Shown piece by piece: positions 12,273 through 23,753 of a DNA stretch of 64,000 nucleotides. Origin of the DNA: Prostheceraeus crozeri (Eukaryota > Platyhelminthes > Polycladida > Euryleptidae). A program made the position numbers and the translations under genes. The number at the start of each line of letters is the position of its first letter. The stretch's first letter is position 1. The notes below the pieces were generated by a model, which did no database searches, was not told where the DNA came from, and saw nothing but the letters and a program-made list of their open reading frames with translations. The DNA lies in the NCBI GenBank assembly GCA_907163375.1, contig CAJQUW010005252.1, positions 1 to 64,000 of the forward strand. Reading direction: 5' to 3'.

Positions 12273-12420
12273 AGTTGTGCAGGGAACGAGGTAGTACATA
12301 AAACTTTCACATAGCATAGTACACCTCCAACCTACTGCAAAACTTCGCGTCTGCCGGATCAGATCATTTGCTTTTAAGAAATAGAGAGGATAACAAAATC
12401 CTATGTATTTCCAATGGCAA
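12253..12420 (+). repeat. Diverged arm of the TAGTCCGG foldback family inside the LINE
   Basis: Starting TAGTCCGGGAGCTAGCG after a TAA, this stretch follows the left arm of the foldback at 38453-39558 word by word: TGCAGGGAACGAGG, then ACTTTCACA, then GCGTCTGCCG and TTTCCAATGG, with roughly 30 percent differences. It breaks the N-terminal frame of the LINE. The far end is not recognisable. The DNA up to about 12690 contains a GCAAAA tandem stretch (12671-12699) and nothing else I can assign. Confidence 0.6.
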
Positions 12421-12701
12421 AATTGTGACATTTAAGGTGTTGACTCCATTTTTTCGAATTTTTGCCCATAAAAGTTACACAAATTGGTATTTTGTTGAAC
12501 TGGTTATTATAGAAATCATCTACAGATCATGATCTGTCAAATGAGTTATCATTCAGTGACAGAGGATGAAGTAAAGTGTACAAACAGACACTTTTCGTTG
12601 AAGTATATCAACAATTTTCCTGAAATTTCTATGTTAAAATTTGCAGTTACACCAAGCAAAAGTGTCTGTTTGCAAAAGCAAAAGCAAAAGCAAAAGCAAC
12701 T

Positions 12702-14739
12702 CCTATCGATTTAACGCCATACATCGCAGGTGGAAATCTTACTGCTTTGAAAAAGACGAAAGGAGATAGTTGGGATGTCAGACCAATCGTCGTGGGAGAG
12801 GTTATACGTCGCTTGTCTACTAAATGCATATGTAGTCTAATACGTCAAGGCATCATTACATATTTCTTGCCTCTACAGATAGGAGTTTCCTGTAAAAATG
12901 GAACTGAAAAGATCATCCATCGCGTCAGGGCAGTGACTCATGATCATTGGAATGATCCTGACTTCTGCATTTTAAAAGTGGATATGGCTAATGCCTTCAA
13001 TTCGGTTTCTAGAAAGGCGGTTCTAGATCAATGCTATCAGCTCTTCCCGAAGATCCACAAATGGATAACCTGGTGCTATGGTTGTCAACCTTTTCTATGG
13101 CATACAATGGGACGCATCTCTTCATGTCAAGGCGTTCAACAAGGCGATCCACTCGGTCCATTCCTCTTTGCGCTAGCATTGCATCCAGTTGTCAAAGCAA
13201 TTGAATCTTCTTGCTCATTACTTCACTATTGTTGGTATCTGGATGACCGGCATCCTTGCTGGAAAGAAAGAAGAAGTTCTAAAGGCATATGAAGTTTTAT
13301 GTTCGCAAGGTGGTGATATAGGACTGAAGCTGCAGACTAAAAAATGTGAACTGTTTGGTAAAGGCAACCTTGATGACTTCAGTCCTGACTTCTTAAAATC
13401 TAATTCAGCCAATTTCGAGGTACTTGGTTCGCCTGTTGGAGATCACAATTTCTGCTCCGAATTTATAGAGAATAAGCGTGTGAAATCCTTGCAGCTGCTG
13501 AATTATATCTCTCGGTTACGGGATCCACCTGTTTCTCTATCTCTGCTGAGGACTTGTGCCGGGTTCTGTAGGATGACTCATTTGGCAAGAACTGTTCCCC
13601 CTGAATGCACCGAGAAAGCTTTCGGAGAGTTTGACAAAGAAGTTCGAAAATGTCTAGAAGAAAGTATTGCCATTGAACTATCGGAAGAGGCTTGGATCCA
13701 ATGCCAACTTAAAGTATGTTCTGGTGGACTAGGTGTTCGGTCGACAATTAAACATTCTTCAGCAGCCTGTCTTGCATCGCTCAGTGCATCACTTCCCGCT
13801 GCGAGTATCAGGAGCAATGCCACAACGTACGACTCTTGCCTTCAGGCAATTTCCTCGTATAATTCGATGGTAGAAGAGCAAATGATTTCTTCATTTCATC
13901 GACACCTTCACAAAAACATCTGTCAAGTTTCATTGATACAAGACTACAAAAGACCTTAATGACTAGTGCAAGTCCTGCACATCAAATTCGGTTACACTCG
14001 GTCAGTTCACCCGATGCGGCTAAATGGCTAACCGTTGTTCCATCACCTGGATTGGTTTTCAGACTATCACCCGAAGAATTTCAAGTGTTGATAAAATGGT
14101 GGCTCGGCTTGCCAATGACGACTGGTAAAACTCTGTCCAAGATGTCCAGGAGTTTCATTAGGTCCGTTGGGTCATCACGCTTTGACATGTAAGCGGGGAA
14201 GCTTTGTGACAAGTCGGCATAATGCTCTGCGTGATCAGCTAAACCAAATCTGCGAATGGGCAAACCTTCGACCTGCCATCGAAAAAGGCGCCGGTTGTGG
14301 TCACTCCGACCCAAACAGAAGACCAGCAGACATTCTCCTGCCAGATTGGAGTCTTGGTCGTCCAGCAGCAGTTGACCTGACTGTTGTGCATCCGCTTATC
14401 AATAACACTGTTCCAGGAGCGAGCACAATCGAAGGGTCAACCTTGTTGGCGGCTGAAAAAAGAAAGCATACCTCCAACGACAACAAATGTGAGGAGCTTG
14501 GCTGGATATGCATTCCGATGGCAGTTACAGCCTATGGCTCATGGGGAGAAGAAGCTCTCTACACATTCTCTCGAGTCTACACATTCAGTGCCTTTTCTGA
14601 GGCACGGGAGGCCATCATGAGAAAAATGTCCATCGCTTTGATGCGCCATAACTCCCGAGCAATGCTATCAATGAATCTAGGGGAGATTGGCAGACACGAA
14701 CTGGTTCTGGCTGGAGCATCAAGTTATTTTGACTCTTAA
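12702..14739 (+). pseudogene. RLE LINE: reverse transcriptase, CCHC knuckle and restriction-like endonuclease
   Basis: Reading from 12702 (PIDLTPYIAGGNLTAL), the RT shows VRPIVVGEVIRRL, motif A VDMANAFNSVSR, motif B GVQQGDPLGPFLFALALHP and motif C WYLDD near 13240. A thumb-like region follows (RTCAGFCRMTHLARTVPPE). Then come a CCHC knuckle (CPRC...GHHALTC, about 14133-14190) and an endonuclease core with RPADILLPDWSLGRPAAVDLTV near 14320-14385. The last is the PD...D pattern of restriction-like endonucleases. In the family the endonuclease nicks the target and the RT copies the RNA from the nick. The frame shifts near 13250, near 13950 and near 14115, so this copy is dead. The last frame stops at 14739. 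Confidence 0.83.
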
Positions 14740-14840
14740 CTTCTTTTTTTTCTCTCTCTCTCTTTTGTATTCGGTATGACTTTGAAAGATCATGATCTGT
14801 TCCTATTTTGTTATTTATAATAAAATACAGTTTCATGTTT

Positions 14841-16949
14841 AGTGATGCAAGTGATTTCAAATTTCGAAGATGTATTAAACCTCAAGATTCTCAGGGTGTA
14901 CAATTTCACGGGTTTGCTGACGCAAGTGAGAAAGCTTATGGGGCTTGCATATTTTTAAGGTGGACCTTGTAAGATGGCTCCTATGAATGTGCCTTTGTTG
15001 CTGCCAAGGCTAACGTCACACCCATCAAAGCTCAAACGATTCCGCGATATGAACTTATGGCCTGTACAATGTTGTCTCGCCTTGCTCAAACTGTTTTAAA
15101 AGCATTACGGTATAAGATCGACAATGTTATCCTTTGGACTGATAGTATGACGGCTATTTCATGGATTCACAGTAATTCAAAAGAGTTTAAGCCATTTGTT
15201 CAAGTTCGAGTCGGAGAAATTCAGAGGACTTTTGATCCATCTATTTGGAGACATGTGCCCAGTCTTTTGAATCCGGCGGACAAGTTGTCGAAAGGAATAT
15301 GTGTCAAAGACTTGGATAATTGGATAAAAGGACCTCAAATTCTTTCACTAGGTGAGGAGGAATGGCCAGCTGCTGAGATGAAAATAACGGAGAATTTTGA
15401 CAACGAAAAGAAAAGGTCTGTTAATACAGTTTCCGATCTTTCTAGTGAAGAGACTACTAGATTTATCGATTATACTACATTTTCTACATTTGAGAGACTG
15501 AGAAATGTGATGGGATGGGTCTTGAGATTCATAGATGCATGCAAAAGGAAACCTTCGTCAAGCAAGTTCTTATCTATGAAAGAATTAGAAGCGGCAGAAA
15601 AATATATTTTCCTGGACGCGCAGAGGACGTTGGACAAATCGAATTTAGTTTCATTAAGTCCGTTCGACGATGACGGCATAATAAGGGCCAAGGAAAGATT
15701 GGGCAACATGGGAATATCGTATGCTGAGAAATACCCAATTATTTTAGATGGCTCACATCGTCTTTCTATGCTGCTGGCAAAGAAATGTCATCAAGATCTG
15801 GCTCATCCTGGATATAAACACACACTGGCAGAGATGAGACGAAAGTTTTGGGTAACAAGATGCAGTAAACTTTGCCAAGAAATCACTAAAAAATGTGTCA
15901 AGTGCAGAAAATTAAGAGGTAAAAGCAGTGAGCAGTTCATGGCTGATCTACCTAGTATAAGAACTGAACTTTATACTCCTACGTTCTATCATACCGCTAT
16001 CGATTATTTTGGGCCTCTCAAAGTTATCTATGCAAGGAATTCTACGTCAGACGGATATGGTCGCATTTTTTCTTGTCTCACTGTACGCGCTGTACATTTA
16101 GAGCTTGTTTGTGATGCATCAACCGAAAGTTTTTTGCTAGCATTCCGTAGATTCTCAACCATACGCGGTCATGCAGAGATTGTTATATCAGACAATGGGA
16201 CTAACTTCGTGGGAGCCCAGAAATTTCTTACTGAAGTGATACAAAACTGGAATAAAGAGGAAATTCAAGAATTTGCTGCTCAACGAAAATGTGAATTCAC
16301 GTGGAAATTTTTACCTCCTGGTGCAAGCCATCACAATGGTGCTGTTGAGAGAATGATACGTTCTGTCAGGAATACTTTAGCCGGTGTTTGTGGCTATGCT
16401 AAGAAGCGTGAGGAAGTTTGGAGGACATTTTTGTCAGAAATTGCCAATCTCGTTAATTCGCGGCCCTTATATCCATCCAGTACATCAGTATTAGATGAAC
16501 CGCCAATTTACCCGAACCATTTTTTATGCGGACATAATAACGTTGAAGTTCCCCAATTCATTTTGACCAGTGGTAAATTACAGAAAATGAATCAAGTACA
16601 AGCCCTCGTTAACGAATTTTGGGAAAATTGGATGAGACATTATATTCCAACGCTAATGCAAAGAAACAAATGGACCAAACAGAGAGAAAATATTGACAAA
16701 GGAGATGTGGTACTTCTCATCGAACGAAATCAAGCACGCGGGAAATGGCAAATGGGTATAGTTGAGGAGGCATATTCAAGTAGTGATGGGTTGGTAAGGT
16801 CGGTCAAGATCAAGGTTTACGACGTAAAAAATAAACGCTATTCTTTTCTTGTTAGACCTAATACAAAAGTCTGTCTTCTATCTTCTGCTTTCGAATTAGG
16901 TAATTTGCCCTACCTGCCATTTGAAATTTTTTCATATTTTTTTTTATAA
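14841..16949 (+). pseudogene. BEL/Pao copy 2 pol, second part: RNase H and integrase (fossil)
   Basis: Pol resumes after the LINE with the duplicated AGTGATGCAAGT and the RNase H box FADASEKAYGAC (near 14920). It continues through the connection region to the integrase: CHQDLAHPGYKHT and CVKCRKL near 15790-15910, then AIDYFGPLKV, DNGTNFVGA and HHNGAVERM near 16000-16360. The C-terminal part, including KGDVVLLIERNQARGKWQMG, is the best preserved BEL piece in the window. The reading ends just before the 3' untranslated part and purine tract. The element as a whole is a fossil. Confidence 0.9.
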
Positions 16950-17039
16950 TTTCAATACGATACTGTTACTGATACATTTGTTGGCTTCACACTTTTTCCT
17001 ATTTTTTTGATTTTTTAAAGTGTTTGCCACAGGCGGGGG

Positions 17040-17442
17040 TGTAGGTCTTGGTCGTTTGTTGTTAGTTATTATTGTCATCGTTATTGTCATTGTCATCATT
17101 GCGTCATTTTCATGTTACATTGTTATGTTCGATGCGTGCGATGTGTGTTGTGAGTGCGATCTGCCTTCATTTCATTTGTCAGTGTTTATTGTATTGTGAA
17201 CATCGTGAACATCAGATCATCAGCAATTTGCTTTCACCACGTGACTTTACTTTGCGTGGAACGGTGAACAGACGTTTTCTTCTTGCGTGGCCGTGGTTTA
17301 TCCTGTACAGTTAAAGGTAATTTGTAAATACGTTTTGTAATTTTTTCTTTCATTTGTATAAACGTTGTATTATTATTTCAAGTTGAATTATTATTGCGTT
17401 AATAAAAGGCGAAGTACGAAAATTTGTTCCTCTGTCATTACA
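17040..17442 (+). repeat. BEL/Pao right LTR (403 bp)
   Basis: This LTR starts TGTAGGTC directly after the purine tract and ends TTACA, with the same length as the central LTR and about 10 differences. The DNA after it (CAAAC...) is unrelated to BEL. The matching left flank lies outside the window, so the target duplication cannot be checked. Confidence 0.92.
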
Positions 17443-18021
17443 CAAACAGAGATCAGAAAATTCGAAATTCTTTGTCATATCTCTTTGTCATATTTTATAC
17501 TTATTCGTCTCCGTATTGTAGATATCCTATCACTTTATTTACCTGTAAAGCAGATTATTGCTTGCGCGGGAGATGCACGGGAAAGAGCGAAATCTATGAA
17601 CATCATTGGCGAGTTTTGACCGGCTTAGTATGTATTAGAACTGAGAATAGATATTTACACCACCGGTCAGGCTAAATTTCTATTCAAATACTCTTCATCA
17701 TCATAGACATGTCACTCACAATCTGTCCTTAAACATCATAGCACGTCGTCAAATAAAATTCTCTACACAACTCGTGCGTGAGGTTGCTTCATCATAGCAT
17801 TCGAACTCGTTAGATTTAAATCATCATCATAGACATGTCACTCACAATCTGTCCTTAAACATCATAGCACGTCGTCAAATAAAATTCTCTACACAACTCG
17901 TGCGTGAGGTTGCTTCATCATAGCATTCGAACTCGTTAGATTTAAATAGTTCTCACCCTCCGGGCTCGGGCATTTAAGATATCTAACTGGTGGAATGCTA
18001 TAAAGAGGCAGTCATGCACTA
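17443..18021. repeat. Intergenic DNA with a 126-bp tandem duplication
   Basis: No gene is seen. Two virtually identical 126-bp units run from about 17701 to 17948. Each contains GACATGTCACTCACAATCTG and the word CGAACTCGTTAGATTTAAAT, and the second copy starts at 17827. The near-identity means a recent duplication. Confidence 0.8.
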
Positions 18022-19114
18022 CAGGGTGAGGCGTAATTCTGGAGACATAGGGAATATACTCTGAATCCGACATACATTATTTTCAATGGGAATCTCTCCA
18101 TTTTTGCCCAAGTTTGATGTACCATACAAATTTCTATGACGAATTCATTTAACTGAAAGTCAATTCCAGCCATACAGATGACTCAAATATTCAATTATAC
18201 AGATGCCTATGCAAGATATTGATTGATTATTATTCAACTTCAAGAAAGACGGCACTTATTCACGTACTCGGCATTTAAAGTATCACTTCATTAACATAGA
18301 TCTTTACAACGCAGTTATGGCACTGTCGAAAGAAGAACGCATTGATGTCATTTTGCACGACGCTATCGGGAGCTACCGAGCAATAGCAGATGATTACAGT
18401 CGTCGACATCCCTAACGACCACCAACTACACAATGCCCTTGGAAAACTGATCAGTAAATTTAAGGAAACTGGAACTGTCGACGACCGTTAGAGAAGTGGA
18501 AGACGTCCCTCTGTGACAGATGAAGCGGTTTCCAAAAGTCCTCACAGAAGCTCTTGTCGTCTATCACAAGAACAAGGACTTAGTCAGCGCAGTGTTCTTC
18601 GAATTCTGCATGCCTTCAAATGGCATCCGTACAATGTGGAAATGCAACAACATCTTAATGAAGATGACCCCGACAGATGGGTGGAGTTTTGTAATTGGGT
18701 CTTACAGCGCATAGAAGAATCTCCGAATTTCTCATCGATGCTTCTCTTCACCGAGGAAGCCAGTTTTTATGTTAACGGTGAAATAAATCATCAAGATTGG
18801 AGATATTGGAGTGATTCGATCTGAGAAAAGGACTCGCAAGAAAGAATTGTTGATGCTTGTGCTTGCATTTCGTCGAATGCTTTGAGTCGTGTTCTCATTG
18901 ACTGGAAAAATCGTCTCCTGTTGTGTCTACAACAGAACGCCTCTCACATAGAACACATTATGTGATTAGTCTTCCTTTTCCTTGTGTCTTGTTGAATACC
19001 AATTCCTATTAAAATAAATTGTTTTCATCTTATTCTAGATCCAAGGGGAAGCTTGTGTAATTCAACTTTGAGCTCGCAGTAACTTTTTTGCAAGTAAAAT
19101 GCTTATTGCATGTA
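18022..19114 (+). mobile_element. Mariner-type DNA transposon relic (copy A)
   Basis: After a TA the element begins CAGGGTGAGGCGTAATTCTGG. The same start and the same 3' tail (ending near GCATGTA at 19114) occur in copy B at 40111-42923, which defines the family. A TIR matching the left end was not found at the right, so the true right end is uncertain. The transposase remnant is at 18316-18976. Confidence 0.75.
18316..18976 (+). pseudogene. Mariner-type transposase remnant (copy A)
   Basis: The frame opens MALSKEERIDVILHDAIGSYR, a helix-turn-helix start, and is soon stopped and shifted. A second legible part reads SVTDEAVSKSPHRSSCRLSQ and LNEDDPDRWVEFCNWV up to FSSMLLFTEEASFYVNGEIN and RYWSDS (18513-18824). 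In copy B the corresponding box is LFTDEANF, so the first catalytic Asp is Glu here. The middle of the catalytic domain, with the second and third acidic residues, is deleted. Reading resumes at the C-terminus with DSQERIVDACACIS...HIEHIM (about 18835-18976). In the family the protein cuts and pastes the element between TA sites. This copy is dead. Confidence 0.75.
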
Positions 19115-20186
19115 TTCAGCCAATTCAGCAGTGATAAATTAGGTTAACGATCGTAGTAGTTAAGTAGTTAACCACCTTATGCGGTAAGAAACTCAGGAAG
19201 ATAGATGCACCTTGTGACTTTCAAAATAGCAAATTCTGATCAATGATGAAGAACTTGAATTGATATCAAAGATGTAGATGTAAATATTAACAGTAGAAGT
19301 CCATCCCTTTAAGTCATCTGTTAATATTATTGATATTCACGATAGACGCACGTATAATACACAATTTTGACCTGGCATTGCTGTTATACTAGTGCGACAA
19401 ATTCAAGGAGTGTTTTGAACTCCAAACTCATGAAAACTCCGAGTTCACTGCCTATTAACGAAGTGGATTACTGATATTTGTGTTTTTCTAGTCTCTGTGA
19501 CATTCTAAGTTAGTTATTTTTCTTCATAAGTTTGTCAATTTGAAGCGCCGTTGGACCACTATCGTTGTTTTCGAGGTAAGGAACACTTCAAGTAGAGGAT
19601 ACATTAACAGCCGAATCTTTGAACAGCAGAGAAAGCAATCTATGGTTTGTGGAATGAATTGTTCAGGTATTAGTATTAGAGAGGAATTCATATTTCATGG
19701 ATATGGAAAATGAGAATGCAACAAATAATGAATAATCAAGAGAAAGGAAGAAGCCTACTAATATGTTTAACTCAATCTCACAGAGAATGATGAAATAACT
19801 GTTTGTTGAGTGATTTTATCTTTGTGATAAATGTTTCGAAGATAACGGTGTAATCGATGTATTTGAAAGCTTTGACGAGTAAAACTAATGAATCAGGTGA
19901 AAAGTATTGACAATTAACTTGTATTATAGGATTTGGTTGATAAAAACGTTACTTCTTTGTCTGCGACGTTTTTTTGTAAATTTGTTCTCCTTGAAAGAAA
20001 AGCAGCCTGTTTCTGAAGTTTGTGAAGAAAGTCTGTTTTGACGTCTGTGCGCTGCATGTTGAGATATCCGTTACTCGATCTATGATGTGAAAGGGACTAG
20101 AACGGACATAAACATTGAAATACTGAAGCCGCAATACGCGTCGTCATTGCAACGGTACCTTCACGATAGCGGCTTCTAATGGTTAA
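19115..20186. other. Intergenic stretch, nothing recognised
   Basis: AT-rich sequence without a convincing reading frame, RNA gene or repeat that I can name. Short frames here are random. It ends at the TTAA that starts the next element. Confidence 0.6.
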
Positions 20187-21110
20187 CCCTATCTGGCCTG
20201 GGGAGGGGCCCACCCTAGATACTTTTTAATCATACATCTGAACGTCTTTGTGTGAGAAGTCCACCTTCCGCGACTTTTCCTAACTTTTAATTGCCCATCT
20301 TTTGGGAGTAAAAGATTTAATTTTGGCGTTACGAGCTAAATGAAAACTAGTTACGACGCCTAAAAATCGTTAGAATTTACCTTCTGCTCTCATTTCAAAC
20401 TTTTTCTCGAATAAATTAATGTAGTGTTGCATAATAGACACAAATCAATGCTTTTTATAATATGATATTGGGATAGTGTTTGAATGCTTTTTAGTCTTAT
20501 ATCCTCCATATACTACTCATGAATAGATAGTAGAATAATTGACACTTTCTCATTTTTTACACGAAAAATGAAACTTTTGGAAAAACGCATCATTGTAATA
20601 ATTGCGTATTTGTCTTCATTTAGGTTTCTTTGTGATAATATATTCTAGTTAATGATAGATTGCCAATTTGGAATGAAATTTATGTCAATTTATCTGATGA
20701 AAAAAAGACTTTTTACTGTTTCAATGTTTGAAATTTGAAATACTATTCATACAGCATTATTATACATGTATGAATCAAAGCAATAAATTAGCATTGACAT
20801 AGCAAGAAACATGCCAGATAGAACACTTTCGCGTTATGTTTTAGTATCTTTAACATTCCGAAGCGATTGGTTTTTAACAATAAAAAGTATCTAAAATTTG
20901 TAAAAAATGCACTTTCAAATTTTGAATTGCTATTTATAGCATGGAGAAATTCAAGTTTTGAAAAACCGACTCCACCACTGAAAAGATCATGCCCGAAATA
21001 TAGTATGCATGTAATTTCATTAAATTTGAGTATTAACTTTAGGAAATCTGGGGGGTCGAATCGGCCCCTCCCCAGGCTGAGACAGTTAAAAAAACCCAGG
21101 TCAGATAGGG
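20187..21110. mobile_element. piggyBac-type MITE with TTAA target duplication
   Basis: The element starts CCCTATCTGGCCTGGGGAGG and ends with the inverse of CCCTATCTGACCTGGG. It is flanked by TTAA at 20183-20186 and 21111-21114. TTAA duplication together with a CCCT-type terminus is the signature of piggyBac. The inner repeat (GGGGAGGGGCC on the left, GGCCCCTCCCC on the right) is displaced by about 18 bp on the right, as in many piggyBac ends with a spacer. Interior is AT-rich, 924 bp in all, with no transposase. Confidence 0.8.
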
Positions 21111-21114
21111 TTAA

Positions 21115-21821
21115 TAATGGTTAGGTACCGACACCTCATCATTGTGCTTTGTAAAGATTTCTCCATAGAGATCCGAATTATTTCATTTGTTTAAGTAACA
21201 TTACAGGAATGGACAGCTGGGGTTTATCGATGGTTGAGAATGTAGGTCAAATGTAGATCATTTTATTCCCTAATTCACTGACTTAATTTTCAAAAATATT
21301 CAAAAATTGTATCTTCATTAAATAAAATTTTTCATCTTCATCACGAATATATAACTGTAATAAGAAACATGACAATTCTGAATTAATCAGAAATTAGTGT
21401 TTTTATTTTAATTGAACGTAACCTTGAATGCTCCCTATTTCCAGGAAATGATCATATGTTACGGCGTTTTATAAAATTCCGCGTTGGGTTACATGTTAAT
21501 TTATCTTGATGTTATCGTGAGAGGTGTGACACAATATTATTGTAGTTAATCAAAACACTTCTTTTACATGCTTTCTCCGTCCTTGGATAGTAGGTGCATC
21601 ACTTTCCAGCAGATAAAAAAATCTATTGCAATGGCGCTTTGATCGCAATCCAATTTAACAGAAATGCACACGTAGAGCGATAATAGAATAAAACACACAA
21701 AAGTCATTTTGCGGTGCACGTTTACGATTTTGTAATAGCGAATTATCCCTCACGCTGTCTTGACGATTATTTCACACTAGAAGATCCATTGCATCAGCGA
21801 AGAATTCATGTAAACCACAGA
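21115..21821. other. Intergenic stretch, nothing recognised
   Basis: AT-rich DNA with no supported gene or named repeat. A frame from 21714 enters the duplication that follows, but its codons are not conserved beyond the nucleotide similarity of the two units. Confidence 0.55.
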
Positions 21822-22510
21822 ATTAGATTGTTTAATCGTGTCACTTTGCTACAAGTGCAAACTGATTCAAACAGATGGCACATGCAGGAACTTAATAAGT
21901 TAATAATAAAGAAATTCCTAATACCTTGCAGAGATAGGAAAAATAGTTGTGCGTCGCTTGCGGATTGCTCTGAATTCCTTCAAAATGCTCCGATCGCCAC
22001 GACTCCTTCAGATTCGAAGAATTATGATCATTGCGCAAAAGTTTTCTCGATAATGTTGGGCCATCCGATCATTTTAAAAAGGTCAGCAGGCGCATGAAAA
22101 AACGTTCACAAACTTCTCTGTAGAACTTGACATCGACTGCGTCGCTTTGCTGTGTGATCCGGTCACAGCATTAGATTGTTTAATCGTATCACTTTGCTAG
22201 AAGTGCAAACTGATTCAAACAGATGGCACATGCAAGAACTTAATAGGTGGGCAAAAAGAAATTTTTAATACCTTGCAGAGATAGGAAAAATAGTCGTGCG
22301 TCGCTTGCGAATTGCTGTGAATTCCTTCAAAATGCCCCGATCGCCACGACTCCTTCAGATTCGAAGAATTCAAATCATTGCGCAAACGTTTTCTCGATAC
22401 TGTTAGGCCATCCGATCATCATTAAAAAAAGTTAGCAGGCGCACGAAAAAACGTTCACAAACTTCTCTGTAGAACTTGACATCGTCTTCGTCTCTTTGCT
22501 GTGTGATCCG
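21822..22510. repeat. 348-bp tandem duplication
   Basis: The unit starting ATTAGATTGTTTAATCG at 21822 recurs at 22170 and runs to about 22510 (GTGTGATCCGG). The units are about 90 percent or more identical. Both translate to KKFLIPCRDRKNS and SEFLQNAPIATTPSDSKN-like peptides in one frame, but simple duplication explains this. The second copy has lost the start of the frame, so I do not call a gene. Confidence 0.8.
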
Positions 22511-23510
22511 GTTGATAGCAGTCACTGAAACTTTGCACAATTTGGCGTGTTTAATGTTGAACTGGCTGCTCATTGTTCGATTGCTATGGTATTATGTCAG
22601 TAGATTGTGCCATTTCATTAACGTTGTATGTTCCAATGTTTCCTTTCCTTAAAGACGCTTTCGTTATGTAATTGTAATATATCTCCGACACAATGGGTTT
22701 TCCTTCAAACATTGAAATTGCTGCCGATTCTTGCAAGGCAGGCTTCAATTCTCTCGTGTATCATTATCATCATGCAAGGATCTGTCGAACAATTCCCAGA
22801 ATTCCAATTAATAACTTGCTAAAAGTTTCATCTGTAAATAATGAAAGCAAATGAGAGTCAGAAAGCAGCTTTGAATCATTCCCGAGTGATCATTTTCTAG
22901 AGATTTTACGATTTTCTACTGCCTTTCAAAATCGCTACAGATATTTGATTTGGCAGTAAGCATTTTATGGTTTTTAGAGACATTTGTATGAGCTAAGAAT
23001 GCCTACTGCAATTCTAGAGAATTCTTGCTGGCATTCATGGCATCCATAGAATGTTTAGCAGGCAAATATATCTGTAAATGTTTGCTGGAGACACGTGTCT
23101 CTAAACATTTATCGACGACAGACATAACCTCTACAAGAACGTTGAACTCAAGCATTTTTGTATAATACAGCAATTCTTTTACTGTAATATACAAAAGAAA
23201 GATATTTGTATATAAATCTCGTATTATTACCATCTAATGTATTCATAGGAATATATACATGTAATACAATTTTATACGCAATTACAAAATTCTATCTTAT
23301 CAAATATATTGTTATGTTTATATATTTGATATATTGATATTATGTCTACATCACATTTAATACTTATTATATTAAATATCACATGAATAAATGAATGTGA
23401 TATGTAAATGTGCATGTATTATATTCATTTATTACTTGCTTTACACCTGTAAAAAGAACATTTCGTTTTATACATGCGTCCCTTCTCTTGCTACTTTGTC
23501 TCCTCTAAAT
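22511..23510. other. Intergenic stretch, nothing recognised
   Basis: AT-rich DNA, especially 23180-23400, where TA-rich words such as ATATATTGATAT pile up. There is no supported gene. Short frames (for example 22628-22822) have no recognisable content. Confidence 0.55.
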
Positions 23511-23666
23511 GATTCGCTTTTGATGGAGTGTCACAATGCACGAGGCACAGAACTAAGTCCTTCTAGTCTCTTCTTATCTCTCTTTCTCTCTCCGGAAACT
23601 CCGGAGTCTCCTCGAACTGTTTCTTTTTGATCGGGGCCATAGTGCGCGAAGCACAGGGGAACAAGC

Positions 23667-23678
23667 TTCCTCTTTTTT

Positions 23679-23729
<51 letters not shown>

Positions 23730-23753
23730 CTCTCTCTCTCTCTCCTTATCTCC
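23667..23753. repeat. Compound microsatellite (CT)n(CA)n(CT)n
   Basis: Runs of TC, then about 13 AC repeats, then TC again. The segment just before it (about 23622-23680) resembles 23514-23580 at perhaps 70 percent, both leading into a pyrimidine tract, so the microsatellite may belong to a duplicated unit. Peptides predicted across it (ERERER and VCVCVC) are artefacts of the repeat. Confidence 0.9.

Larger units (their letters stand above)
11106..14840 (+). mobile_element. RLE-type non-LTR retrotransposon (R2-like group) inserted in BEL pol
   Basis: This 3.7-kb insertion is flanked by a perfect 12-bp target duplication AGTGATGCAAGT (11094-11105 and 14841-14852); the empty site is visible in BEL copy 1 near 3418. 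It carries a GC-richer leader of about 1 kb, a short N-terminal frame with a zinc-finger-like CPCPVDNC, a reverse transcriptase, a CCHC knuckle and a C-terminal restriction-like endonuclease. That order is the one used by R2, R4, NeSL and Hero-type LINEs. It ends in an A/T-rich tail (ATTTATAATAAAATACAG...) rather than a clear poly(A). The region between zinc finger and RT is replaced by a piece of another repeat (12253 onward), so this copy is defective. The target here is BEL pol and not rDNA. Confidence 0.85.
6019..17039 (+). mobile_element. BEL/Pao LTR retrotransposon copy 2, internal region with two large insertions (fossil)
   Basis: This second BEL copy has the same internal sequence as copy 1, beginning directly after the shared LTR and ending at the purine tract before 17040. 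Two later insertions interrupt it: a 1.8-kb TIR element in the leader (6231-8050) and a 3.7-kb LINE in pol (11106-14840). Removing the insertions conceptually only to compare coordinates, the remainder is collinear with 148-5615. Besides the insertions it has a few breaks, fewer than copy 1. The head-to-tail arrangement with one shared LTR suggests recombination between LTRs of neighbouring or sister copies. Confidence 0.9.

Noticed and set aside
21714-22097. A 127-codon frame partly repeated at 22247-22435
   Set aside because: The similarity comes from the 348-bp DNA duplication. The second copy lacks the start region, and substitutions show no sign of codon constraint.
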